64,000 nt of DNA from CAKVLS01 sp045651685 (GTDB lineage: Bacteria > Bacillota > Clostridia > Christensenellales > UBA1242): NCBI GenBank assembly GCA_045651685.1, contig JAZRSV010000005.1, positions 1-64,000 of the forward strand, read 5' to 3'. Position numbers and translations under genes: made by a program. Positions 1 to 7,769 of the stretch are shown here, one piece after another. The notes under the pieces are model-generated. The model searched no databases and was not told the DNA's origin. It worked only from the letters and a program-made list of their open reading frames with translations. Position 1 is the first letter of the stretch. Every line of letters starts with the position of its first letter.

Positions 1-144
1 TTATTATAAAAATATGTATGAATATTTATAAATTTACAAGATATAGTATAAAAACATCGCTATTACATACTAAATATGGTCAACATTTTTTGCCTAAATA
101 ATCAACAAGAACAACCACCACACCACACACTATAAAAAAACAAT

Positions 145-169
145 AAAAAAACAAGCTCAAAAAGCTTGT
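145..169 (-). terminator. Leftward Rho-independent terminator
   Basis: Seven-base arms at 151-157 and 163-169 (ACAAGCT/AGCTTGT) enclose a five-base loop. Read leftward, the stem is followed by a run of six T. The nearest leftward gene, oapA, already has its own terminator at 704-736, so this one would end a separate transcript made between about 500 and 145, or stop read-through. Confidence 0.6.
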
Positions 170-504
170 AAGACCTAACAACACATTCGTTCTCAACACA
201 AAAAACTTTTATCAAATGCTAACACACAACATCATCTTTCTACATAATAAAATACATATAATAACCACAATACCATATAACAAAACCCTACATCGTTTAC
301 CCCACGGACAGTATATAAAAACCCGTTTTGTTTTACAAAAATACCACTAAAAAATGTAAGGTTTGGTTCATACAAACCAAAACATTGTCTTTTGCAGTAA
401 ATATTACATTATTTGCATCAAACAAACTTAATATTACACCATTTATAGTTAAAAATACCGTTTTTAAGGTAAAAAATAAGCTTTTTTGAATAGTATTGTG
501 TATT

Positions 505-542
505 ATTTTTGCATAGTATTATGCATAATACTATGCAAAAAT
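505..542. repeat. 38-bp perfect palindrome
   Basis: The two 19-base halves are exact reverse complements, centred between 523 and 524. The core motif is GCATAGTATTATGC. Related, shorter palindromes with the same GCATAGTA and AGTATTATGC words lie in the spoIIIAB-spoIIIAC gap (9549-9595). It may be an operator, a cruciform or one copy of a small dispersed palindromic element. A weak leftward promoter (TTGTAA, 17 bp, TAGTAT) has its -10 box inside it. Confidence 0.85.
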
Positions 543-703
543 TAATATTTTTACAACTTTTATCGTAAATTTAGGCTTGATGAGAGCCGATTTGTCAAAA
601 ATTTTATTAAAATTTGAGTGAAAATTTATAAGCAATTTTATACGATTTACAACCCCACCATCACACATTTTTTTATATTACAAAAATTTTTGTTGTATTT
701 TTA

Positions 704-736
704 TACAAAAAAAAGACTGCAAAAATGCAATCTTTT
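704..736 (-). terminator. Terminator after oapA
   Basis: Ten-base arms at 711-720 and 727-736 form a hairpin that includes a G-U pair in the leftward transcript, followed by a run of eight T. The stem overlaps the oapA stop codon. Confidence 0.8.
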
Positions 737-1394
737 ACTTTTGTTTGCGAGAAAAAACGCTTAAAATTTTACCTACTAAAGAAACAATATTTACACTTTT
801 TTCGATCGCCACCTTCTTAAACATCGCCTTGCCAAAAACTGTCAAAGCAGATATTATTGCCGAAACGATAGAAGCTATTAACACTTCTTTAGAGCCACTC
901 GCATTCATTACTAATTTTGCTGTTATAGCTGCACCTGCAGCACCACTCAAGATGCCACATATATCACCTATTACATCCGAACAGAATGAAGAAACTTTAT
1001 CAGCGTTTTTTGCCATATTTAACGCCCTTTTACTACCCTTAACCTTTCTAGAAGCCATACTCATCAATGGTTCTATTGGACAAGCAGCAAAAGCAACACC
1101 TATCATATCAAAAATAATACTTATAACTAACAATGCAACTATAACCAACAATGTTATAATTATATTAGCATCAGTTAGCAACATTTCAGACAATACACCA
1201 AACATCAACGCTAGTGCAAGTGTCAATATACCAACCTTAATAGGCCAAGCATATTTGAAAGGTTTTTTTGTTTTAGAAGCTACTTTTTGTTTTTTTAATG
1301 TGTCTTTTTGAGTGGACACACTTTCTGCAGTTTCTATATTTTCTTCATTTTTTGAGGACAAAGGCGGGACATCTTTATTTTCTAAATTTTCCAT
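735..1394 (-). CDS. oapA: OapA-like four-helix membrane protein (OLE RNA-associated)
   Basis: This 219-aa protein has a charged, Lys/Glu-rich N-terminal tail (1-50), hydrophobic segments at about 52-70, 76-103, 142-162 and 170-190, and a distinctive conserved-looking core at about 116-151 with RKVKGSK, NADKVSSFC and VIGDICGILSG. From memory this core matches the family that partners OLE RNA in Bacillus halodurans and related Gram-positives; some members are misannotated as CorB-like transporters. OapA binds OLE RNA and brings it to the membrane. The start is supported by AAGGAAG seven bases upstream. The gene lies directly downstream of the structured RNA at 1412-2034, the arrangement known for ole-oapA. 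The family call rests on motif recall plus context, since no search could be run. Confidence 0.72.
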   Translation of the reverse strand: MENLENKDVPPLSSKNEENIETAESVSTQKDTLKKQKVASKTKKPFKYAWPIKVGILTLALALMFGVLSEMLLTDANIIITLLVIVALLVISIIFDMIGVAFAACPIEPLMSMASRKVKGSKRALNMAKNADKVSSFCSDVIGDICGILSGAAGAAITAKLVMNASGSKEVLIASIVSAIISALTVFGKAMFKKVAIEKSVNIVSLVGKILSVFSRKQK

Positions 1395-1411
1395 CTCTCT
1401 TCCTTAAAAAA

Positions 1412-2034
1412 AATATATACATATATGTTAAGACAACTTGTTGAGTAAACCTTGCGGCATAGGTTCGGTAGGCTTTCCCCATTGATAACTTGTCGTCGCC
1501 GTACAAGCAGTTTCCTTTTAATACCAAAGATTTGAAGTTTTATCTTCAAATAACCGAATCGCCACTTAGACCACACTATAATCCCCAACAAGCCAAGCAA
1601 ATTTATTTGCTACCAGCCTAGAAGTTTTCCTTGGCAACACATATTGTTCTTAGTCTTTTTTGCAAAATAGGTTTCATAGCCAGTTGTATATAGCGACTGG
1701 CCAGCCATTATATACTAGGCGCTAATCCGCAACTATTTCACTCAAGACAGGCTACTCTGTACACAGCTTTTAGATTAACCGCATAACAGGTTTAATCCTA
1801 GATCAGTACTATCTTTCTATATTAATAGCACCAAAATAGGCCTCCACGATAAGTGGGACGAAATTTGTATGCCGTTACAACACGCCCACAAATCTTACCT
1901 TTCAGCATACACCCCAGTTTGGGCAACCAAAGCATACACAAAAAGTTTCATCGATATGCCCGACGGCGCTTCATTAAAAATCGCCTTCCAAACAATATAC
2001 ATTGACTAGGATACTGTGTCTTAATCTATGTATA
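1412..2034 (-). ncRNA. ole: Candidate OLE (ornate large extremophilic) RNA
   Basis: About 620 nt without a credible gene, yet more GC-rich and more structured than the other intergenic DNA. The ends pair: 2017-2024 matches 1428-1435 exactly and the flanking AT-rich bases 2025-2038 extend the match to about 1413-1427. Inner hairpins include 1489-1493/1503-1507, 1531-1537/1544-1550, 1679-1684/1696-1701, 1771-1780/1789-1800 and 1863-1868/1888-1893. A consensus promoter places the transcript start near 2033, at the base of the terminal stem. Length (known OLE RNAs are about 600 nt), an OapA-like gene immediately downstream, and xseA/xseB/nusB nearby all fit OLE. I did not check it against the covariance model. 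RNase P RNA and tmRNA were considered and do not fit. Confidence 0.72.
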
Positions 2035-2039
2035 TGCGT

Positions 2040-2068
2040 ATTATATCACAAAAATAATAAAATTTCAA
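2040..2068 (-). promoter_or_regulatory. Sigma-A promoter of the OLE-like RNA
   Basis: Read leftward: TTGAAA (2063-2068), 17-bp spacer, perfect TATAAT (2040-2045). The predicted start near 2033 coincides with the outer edge of the RNA's terminal stem. With the proS terminator just upstream, it makes ole-oapA a separate transcription unit. Confidence 0.8.
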
Positions 2069-2093
2069 TACTTTTGGCACTTTTATTACAATT

Positions 2094-2123
2094 AACAAAA
2101 AAACAGCCTAAAAATAGGCTGTT
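2094..2123 (-). terminator. Terminator after proS
   Basis: Nine-base perfect arms AACAGCCTA/TAGGCTGTT (2102-2110, 2115-2123) with a four-base loop, followed leftward by a run of seven T. It separates proS from the OLE-like RNA. Confidence 0.9.
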
Positions 2124-2140
2124 TTTTATATTTTAATCAA

Positions 2141-3868
2141 TTAAGCTAATTGAGACATTTGCTCTGCAATTATAGCTTTTATTCTAGAAATAGCGTCTTT
2201 AACAGCAACCATTTCTTTCTCACCAGTTTGTCTGATAGTTATTTCAACTTGATCATTTTCTAGCGATCTTGGGCTTACAACAACTCGTATTGGCATACCC
2301 ATAAGTTCGCTTTCGGCAAACTTTGCACCAGCAGAAATATCTCTATCGTCAAATAATACTTCTACATCTTGATCTTGCAATTTCTTGTACAAATCATTTG
2401 TCACATCTTGTACAGCTTGTTCGTTAAGTCTCAAAGGGCACAAAACCACTTGCCATGGAGCAATACTCATTGGAAAAACTAAACCTTTATCATCACTCCA
2501 CTCTTCAAGCACACTGCCTAGAGCTCTACCAACGCCAATACCATAGCAACCCATTATTGGATTAACTTCGTTGCCATCTTTATCATGAACAGTCATGCCC
2601 ATAGTTTTTGTATATTTTGTACCTAGTTGAAAGATGTTGCCAATTTCGATACCTTTATGCAAATGCAAATGACCTTTGCCACAAACAGGACACAACATAC
2701 CTTCTTGTACGCTTGCAATGTTATAATATTCTACACTACCAACATCTCTTGCCATTGATAAACCGGTATAGTGATAACCAACCTTGTTAGCACCACAAAC
2801 CAAACCTTGCATACCTTGCAAAGAACTGTCATAAACAACAGTTGTATTTTCGTCAATTTTTAAGCCAACAGGACCAATAAAGCCAGCAACTAAATTAGCA
2901 TTGTTAGTTAAGTCATTAGCAACAACTTCTGCCTTAATAACCTTGCTTAATTTTATTTCGTTAACCTCTAAATCGCCTCTAATAAATACAACAACGCTTT
3001 TTTCTGTATCACCCTTTACAGCGTAGCAAACAGCTTTGCAGCTTAATTTAGGGTCTGTTTTTAGATAATCAGATACTTCTTGAATTGTTTTGCAATTTGG
3101 AGTTTCTACCATTGTTAATGCTTGATCTTGACCAGCAACAACTTCTACTATTGCATCTGCAACTTCTTGGTTTGCTTTATAATCGCAACCATCACAAAGA
3201 ACCAAATTATCTTCGCCAGATGGTGTTAACAACATAAATTCGTGAGCAACTTTACCACCCATCATGCCAGAATCACTTTGAACAGAGATAAAGTTTTTCA
3301 TACCAATCTTACGGAAGATGGTATTATAAGAATCAAAAGCAACTTTATAATATGCTTCTAAATCTTCTTGAGAAGTGTGGAAAGAATAAGCATCTTTCAT
3401 AGTAAATTCTCTAACTCTTATAAGACCAGCTCTTGGTCTTGGCTCGTCACGGAATTTTGTTTGAATTTGATAAATCATTATTGGCAATTGATCATAACTC
3501 TTAACAATATTGCGAACTGCATGTACAGCTGCTTCTTCGTGAGTCATACCAAGAACCATATCATGATTATTACGATCCTTAAAACGGCCCATTTCATCAC
3601 CAATTGATGAATATCTACCACTCTCTTCCCACAATTCTTTTGGCATAACTACTGGGAAAAGCATTTCTTGACCGTCTATTTTGTTCATTTCTTTACGAAT
3701 AATGTTTTCGATTTTTAGAACACTCTTTTTTGCTGGAGTTAGCAAAGTATATATACCAGAAGCTACTTGCTTGATAAAACCAGCACGCAACAATAAGATG
3801 TGATTTTTTACCACAGCACCATTAGGTATTTGTTTGCTTCTTTCTCCTACTAATTTTGATAAATACAT
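2141..3868 (-). CDS. proS: Prolyl-tRNA synthetase, bacterial type
   Basis: Charges tRNA-Pro with proline in the cytosol. The 575-aa length is that of the bacterial (ProS type 1) form with an editing insertion. Class II motif 2 is visible near residue 145 (RPRAGLIRVREF), the YbaK-like editing insertion spans roughly 240-375, motif 3 lies at about 445 (GIGVGRALGS), and the anticodon-binding domain is C-terminal. It starts two bases after the xseB stop, so it is in one operon with xseA-xseB. In most Firmicutes ispA and dxs follow xseB; neither is present here. Confidence 0.97.
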   Translation of the reverse strand: MYLSKLVGERSKQIPNGAVVKNHILLLRAGFIKQVASGIYTLLTPAKKSVLKIENIIRKEMNKIDGQEMLFPVVMPKELWEESGRYSSIGDEMGRFKDRNNHDMVLGMTHEEAAVHAVRNIVKSYDQLPIMIYQIQTKFRDEPRPRAGLIRVREFTMKDAYSFHTSQEDLEAYYKVAFDSYNTIFRKIGMKNFISVQSDSGMMGGKVAHEFMLLTPSGEDNLVLCDGCDYKANQEVADAIVEVVAGQDQALTMVETPNCKTIQEVSDYLKTDPKLSCKAVCYAVKGDTEKSVVVFIRGDLEVNEIKLSKVIKAEVVANDLTNNANLVAGFIGPVGLKIDENTTVVYDSSLQGMQGLVCGANKVGYHYTGLSMARDVGSVEYYNIASVQEGMLCPVCGKGHLHLHKGIEIGNIFQLGTKYTKTMGMTVHDKDGNEVNPIMGCYGIGVGRALGSVLEEWSDDKGLVFPMSIAPWQVVLCPLRLNEQAVQDVTNDLYKKLQDQDVEVLFDDRDISAGAKFAESELMGMPIRVVVSPRSLENDQVEITIRQTGEKEMVAVKDAISRIKAIIAEQMSQLA

Positions 3869-3870
3869 AA

Positions 3871-4080
3871 TTATTCACCTTCAATATCATTTATAATTTT
3901 GTCTAACTGCTCTTTTGCAGTTGTTATTTTACCTTTTGTTTGATCAACAGCTTCATAACATGCTTTTACTAAAGATACACCTTCTTCAAAAAGTTTTGTA
4001 CCTTCTTCTAAAGACACATTACCTGTTTCTAATTTTTCTACAATTTCTTCTAATCTTTTTGCAGATTGCTCAAAAGTCAT
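3871..4080 (-). CDS. xseB: Exodeoxyribonuclease VII small subunit
   Basis: Small helical subunit of exonuclease VII, which degrades single-stranded DNA from both ends together with XseA. The 69-aa protein opens with the typical MTFEQSAKRLEEIVEKLE and has the family pattern SLEEGTKLFEEG. I chose the ATG at 4080 because GAGGTG lies just upstream; a TTG four codons earlier would place the start over that site. It begins one base after the xseA stop codon, indicating translational coupling. Confidence 0.95.
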   Translation of the reverse strand: MTFEQSAKRLEEIVEKLETGNVSLEEGTKLFEEGVSLVKACYEAVDQTKGKITTAKEQLDKIINDIEGE

Positions 4081-4081
4081 T

Positions 4082-5266
4082 TTACACCTCAATAATTTTA
4101 GATTTTACCTTACCATCTACAAGCACAATATCTATCTCATCATCTACTTTTAGTTGATCTTTAGTCTTTATAACTTGTCCAGCATTGCTATACAATTGAG
4201 CATAGCCTTTCATCAAAACTTGAGCTGGATTTAGGTTATTAAGCGTATTAAGTTTTAGATTGATATTGTTTAGTTTTTCTTGATAAATATTAGTATCTAG
4301 CATTGCTAGTTTGTTAGCATTAAGCAATAGCGTTGATTGCTTACGCTCGACATCACCCTGCAACGCATCAACAATTTTGTTATGACAATTGTTAATTTGC
4401 CACAACTTATCGTCAAGCAAAGCTTGCATAGCAGTTATTAATCTGACTTTATCTTTTTTGATTTTATAAAATTCACTCATAACATCAATTGTCACAAGTT
4501 CGGCCGCAGCAGATGGTGTCGGCGCCCTCATGTCTGCAACAAAATCAATTATAGTAAAATCTGTTTCGTGGCCTACGGCAGAGACTATCGGCTTATTGCA
4601 AGCAAAAACCGCCCTTGCCAAACTCTCTTCGTTAAATGGCTGCAAATCTTCATACGAGCCACCACCACGCGCAACAATAATAACATCAATATCTGGTTTG
4701 TTGTCAAAATACCTTATACCATCAATAATAGTAAGCTCTGCACCAACGCCCTGCACTTTTGCCGGGTATAATTCTATATTGATAGCAGGATTTCGCCTTG
4801 TAGACACATTAATTATGTCTTGAATAACAGCACCAGTTTTTGATGTGACTACACCTATTTTTTTTATAACTTTAGGCAAAGGTTTTTTGCAAGAAGAATC
4901 AAAAAGACCTTCTTTTTCTAATTGCTCTTTTAGCAATAAAAATTTTTGATAAATAAGTCCCAATCCATACGGGACAATACTAGTTGCATAAAAATTAAGT
5001 TTGCCACCTTTGGCATAATATTTCATAGAACCAGTAAGCAACACTTGATCGCCATTTTTTACTTCAGAATATTTGTCCGCACCAAAACATATGCAAGACA
5101 ATATCGCATTGTCATCTTTTAGCGAAAAGTAAGCATTGCCCCTAACTATAGAAAAACCAGAAACTTCGCCATATATCTTGATACCATGCAACATCTCTTC
5201 GGCATCAAATATTTGAGTCACATATGTGCTAATTTCGGTTATACTTAACGCCTTTAGCTCCATCAT
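4082..5266 (-). CDS. xseA: Exodeoxyribonuclease VII large subunit
   Basis: Catalytic subunit of exonuclease VII. The 394-aa protein has an N-terminal OB-fold (about 5-100) followed by the catalytic domain with VVTSKTGAVIQDI, VIIVARGGGSYEDLQPFNEE and AVGHETDFT, all family hallmarks, then a coiled-coil-prone C-terminal half that binds XseB. It starts nine bases from the nusB stop with AAAGGAAA as ribosome binding site. Position between nusB and xseB is the classic Firmicutes order. Confidence 0.96.
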   Translation of the reverse strand: MMELKALSITEISTYVTQIFDAEEMLHGIKIYGEVSGFSIVRGNAYFSLKDDNAILSCICFGADKYSEVKNGDQVLLTGSMKYYAKGGKLNFYATSIVPYGLGLIYQKFLLLKEQLEKEGLFDSSCKKPLPKVIKKIGVVTSKTGAVIQDIINVSTRRNPAINIELYPAKVQGVGAELTIIDGIRYFDNKPDIDVIIVARGGGSYEDLQPFNEESLARAVFACNKPIVSAVGHETDFTIIDFVADMRAPTPSAAAELVTIDVMSEFYKIKKDKVRLITAMQALLDDKLWQINNCHNKIVDALQGDVERKQSTLLLNANKLAMLDTNIYQEKLNNINLKLNTLNNLNPAQVLMKGYAQLYSNAGQVIKTKDQLKVDDEIDIVLVDGKVKSKIIEV

Positions 5267-5275
5267 TTATTTCCT

Positions 5276-5665
5276 TTATTTTTTGATAATTTTTGCTAAT
5301 ACACCATTAATAAATGACGGGCTTTTGTCTGTAGAGTATTTTTTTGCAAGCTCTACAGCTTCGTTAACAACTATACCTTCGGTTGCGTTAAGATATTTAA
5401 TTTCGTAAACAGCAAGTAGCAAAATCGCAAGGTCTAATTTGTAAATACGATTTAATGTATAGTCTACCAAATTTTGTTCTACAACAAGCTTTAGATCATC
5501 AAAATTATCTACTACACCATGATATAGTGTGTGTATAAAATCAAAATCTTCACTTTCTCTTTCTATCTCAAAAGACTCCATAGCTTGTTCAAAATCAACA
5601 TTTTCGCTAAATAGTTGTTGATATACCAACTTAAACGCTACATCTCTAGAACTTTTTCTTCCCAT
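5276..5665 (-). CDS. nusB: Transcription antitermination factor NusB
   Basis: NusB binds boxA RNA with S10 (NusE) and supports rRNA antitermination. The 129-aa all-helical protein begins MGRKSSRDVAFKLVYQ and ends with the family's VVNEAVELAKKYSTDKSPSF region. AAGGTGA precedes the ATG. A terminator lies between yqhY and nusB, so nusB-xseA-xseB-proS probably has its own start signal near the TATAAT-like sequence at 5683-5688. Confidence 0.95.
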   Translation of the reverse strand: MGRKSSRDVAFKLVYQQLFSENVDFEQAMESFEIERESEDFDFIHTLYHGVVDNFDDLKLVVEQNLVDYTLNRIYKLDLAILLLAVYEIKYLNATEGIVVNEAVELAKKYSTDKSPSFINGVLAKIIKK

Positions 5666-5691
5666 AAAAAATCACCTTCTTAATTATATAC

Positions 5692-5721
5692 AAAAACCCC
5701 TTAAAGAAAAACTTTAAGGGG
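5692..5721 (-). terminator. Terminator between yqhY and nusB
   Basis: Perfect ten-base arms CCCCTTAAAG/CTTTAAGGGG (5697-5706, 5712-5721), five-base loop, followed leftward by five T. It ends the spoIIIA-yqhY transcript or attenuates read-through into nusB. Confidence 0.85.
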
Positions 5722-5786
5722 AAAATTTTTATAATTTGCACCACTGCAAAAACATCTTTCAATCATGCCGGCATGCAAAAATTGAA

Positions 5787-6173
5787 TTATAAATTTTTTG
5801 CTAGTTCTTCTTTAGAAAACTCAACACCCAAAACATGAATATTGATTTTGTTTATTTTTGTGTCCATCATAGAAGAAATGCCAGTCTTGATATTTTCTTG
5901 TACTCGATAAGCAACATCGGCAACGCTATATCCAAAAAAGACATTTAGATAAACATCAACAGTGATACCATCTTTGCCTTCAGTGACCTTAACGCCCTCA
6001 AAATAGTTAGAAGCATTAAACAATCTTTTTAGACGACTGCCAAATTTTGCGCAAAGTGAAGATACCCCACTAATTTCTTTTGCAGCAAGGTTTATTACAG
6101 ACAACATTATATTTTTGTTGCAGTAAATTTTGCCATCACTTTTTTCTTCATAAATACTATCTCTAATTGCCAT
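5787..6173 (-). CDS. yqhY: Asp23/YqhY family protein
   Basis: A 128-aa Asp23-family protein. Family members are linked to cell-envelope homeostasis and, for YqhY, to tuning of acetyl-CoA carboxylase activity. The Asp23 core is seen in the block ISGVSSLCAKFG, then GITVDVYLNVFFGYSV, then VAYRVQENIKTGISSM. It sits between spoIIIAH and nusB as in Bacillus, but accB and accC, which normally separate spoIIIAH from yqhY, are absent here. Confidence 0.88.
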   Translation of the reverse strand: MAIRDSIYEEKSDGKIYCNKNIMLSVINLAAKEISGVSSLCAKFGSRLKRLFNASNYFEGVKVTEGKDGITVDVYLNVFFGYSVADVAYRVQENIKTGISSMMDTKINKINIHVLGVEFSKEELAKNL

Positions 6174-6230
6174 TGCATTACTCCTATAATATTACTTAAG
6201 CATTATAACACACAATACCATGTTTGGCAA

Positions 6231-6713
6231 TTATTCTACAGGAATTATTTTTATATAATCTATATCTTTTTGAGTTTGCGACTGTACCACATCTACAATA
6301 CCAGAGACTTCGTTTTCTTCTAAACTAGCAGCTTTTACAATAACATTAATGTATGTGTCAGAACAGCTAACAATTGCATCGCTAAAGCCCTTTGCTTTAA
6401 TAAGGCCTTCCATAGCTGTTTCTAAGTTCATTATTTGTATAATTTCGTTTTTCTTTTGCGTAGCTAGTTCGACAGCCTCTTTAGAAGATGTAGTTGCATT
6501 AATAATAGCATCATAATAATTCATAGTTTCATTTCTAGTATTAACCCTATCTGTGCGATATGATGCAAAAAAATTAGAAGATGTATACCCTGCACTTACC
6601 GAAGTTGTATCGTTAGATATAGAACTATTTAGTTTAACATTCAAAAAACCAGTCAATACAAGCAATACCATCATCGTAGTTAAAATTATTATCTTTTTTC
6701 TTTTTGATAACAT
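6231..6713 (-). CDS. spoIIIAH: Stage III sporulation protein AH
   Basis: The 160-aa mother-cell protein has one N-terminal membrane segment (about 7-27) followed by an extracytoplasmic domain of the YscJ/FliF ring-building type. In Bacillus it binds forespore SpoIIQ across the intermembrane space to build the feeding-tube channel. The C-terminal fold is recognisable in the ATQKKNEIIQIMNLE and DAIVSCSDTYINVIVKA blocks. It is the last gene of the spoIIIA operon and follows spoIIIAG by 12 bases. Confidence 0.88.
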   Translation of the reverse strand: MLSKRKKIIILTTMMVLLVLTGFLNVKLNSSISNDTTSVSAGYTSSNFFASYRTDRVNTRNETMNYYDAIINATTSSKEAVELATQKKNEIIQIMNLETAMEGLIKAKGFSDAIVSCSDTYINVIVKAASLEENEVSGIVDVVQSQTQKDIDYIKIIPVE

Positions 6714-6725
6714 ACAAATTACCCC

Positions 6726-7292
6726 CTATTGATTACCAACAAAAACTTCTATCTTACCACTTTCTACCCCCAAAGTCGTCTGGGCAGCTTTTATCAGATT
6801 TAACTTTACTTTTACATCTTTTGCACCACTAGCAACAATAACTACGCTTTGAGGTATTGGCATCTTTTCTTTTAGCACGATTGGTTTTGTCGTACCTTTT
6901 TCGTTAACAAGCACCGGTGTTTGAACAACTATTGTCGTCTCTGACTTGCCACCATTTGCATTTGAAGTGGTAGTTTTTGTCTCGGTAGAATACGCTACAA
7001 CAAGCTCCAATCCACTATCAAAACCCACCATAACCTCAACCTTGCCTGCGCCATCAATACTAGACAACACCTGCTGAAGTTTGCGCTCAATATTTTGCGT
7101 ATAAGAACTAACCTCTTGATACTCGCTTTGACTAGCCACATCGCCTTTATACAAATTAGAAGAATAATAAACCAGCAGCAAAATAGCACCCAATACAAAG
7201 GCTAATATTAGTTTGATATTTTTTATAGATTTTAGTTTAGAAAAAAACTTTGATTTGAGCAAAGGTTTCTTTTGTTTCAAATCATCCGCCAT
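6726..7292 (-). CDS. spoIIIAG: Stage III sporulation protein AG
   Basis: The 188-aa protein has a basic N-terminus, one membrane helix (about 28-48) and an extracytoplasmic ring-forming domain; in Bacillus SpoIIIAG forms the large ring of the mother-cell/forespore channel. The family pattern GAGKVEVMVGFDSG and the following VAYSTET strand are visible. An AGGAGG abuts the upstream ATG at 7307 with no spacing, so I prefer the ATG at 7292 (MADDLKQK), 15 bases from that site. The gene overlaps the end of spoIIIAF. Confidence 0.88.
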   Translation of the reverse strand: MADDLKQKKPLLKSKFFSKLKSIKNIKLILAFVLGAILLLVYYSSNLYKGDVASQSEYQEVSSYTQNIERKLQQVLSSIDGAGKVEVMVGFDSGLELVVAYSTETKTTTSNANGGKSETTIVVQTPVLVNEKGTTKPIVLKEKMPIPQSVVIVASGAKDVKVKLNLIKAAQTTLGVESGKIEVFVGNQ

Positions 7293-7767
7293 AAAACAAA
7301 ATATCATCCTCCTTTATATCAAGCAGTTTTGTTATAACACTCGAAATGTGAGTATACTTATCTATATTCAAATTTTTATCAATAATAACTAAATTTGTTA
7401 AATCGACAAAAATTTGGTTAATTTTTATCTCATAATCGATATAGTCATAGCTTATATCTACTACTACATTCTGATAACCTACACTTAACAATTCGCTTTC
7501 TATAATACTCTTATATTCAGCCACTTTTTTAACATTTATCTCTTCTAACAAGTTATTATCAACTAATGTTTCGCCCTCAAAAAAATTGTCAAAATTAATA
7601 TCAAACTCTACAAAAGGCAAGGGACTAACCATTGCAAAAACCATAAATATAGCAACCATGCCTTTGATATACTTACGAAGTTTGCCATCTGGCATTATTA
7701 GATCAATAACAACCCCCATAAGTATCACACCTACTATAGACAAAATCCACATCGAAATTACGCTCAT
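7282..7767 (-). CDS. spoIIIAF: Stage III sporulation protein AF
   Basis: The 161-aa membrane protein has two N-terminal helices (about 4-25 and 33-52) and a C-terminal extracytoplasmic domain with a ring-building fold. The family signature around DLIMPDGKLRKYIKGMVAIFMVFAMVSPL is clear (quoted positions about 24-52). It is coupled to spoIIIAE, two bases upstream, and overlaps spoIIIAG. Confidence 0.9.
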   Translation of the reverse strand: MSVISMWILSIVGVILMGVVIDLIMPDGKLRKYIKGMVAIFMVFAMVSPLPFVEFDINFDNFFEGETLVDNNLLEEINVKKVAEYKSIIESELLSVGYQNVVVDISYDYIDYEIKINQIFVDLTNLVIIDKNLNIDKYTHISSVITKLLDIKEDDILFYGG

Positions 7768-7769
7768 AA

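Larger units (their letters stand above)
1..703. other. AT-rich intergenic region without a convincing gene
   Basis: This stretch is very AT-rich and no open frame in it has a start codon with a ribosome binding site. It holds a 38-bp perfect palindrome near 505-542 and a leftward terminator-like hairpin at 145-169. A start-less open frame of about 60 codons runs leftward and ends at 333; it could be a gene remnant or chance. No tRNA or rRNA signature was seen. Confidence 0.6.

Noticed and set aside
333..520. Leftward open frame of about 60 codons
   Set aside because: There is no start codon before its late ATG and no ribosome binding site; it could be a remnant, but chance in AT-rich DNA is as likely.
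745..1311. 188-aa rightward open frame opposite oapA
   Set aside because: It is an antisense shadow of a real membrane gene, whose hydrophobic codons also give a hydrophobic complement.
1382..1600. 72-aa leftward open frame
   Set aside because: It lies within the structured RNA and runs into oapA; its sequence is basic and unlike a protein, and no ribosome binding site precedes its start.
1412..2034. RNase P RNA or tmRNA in the large non-coding region
   Set aside because: The conserved RNase P core words (for example GAGGAAAGTCC) and the tmRNA tRNA-like ends with a tag frame are not present on either strand.
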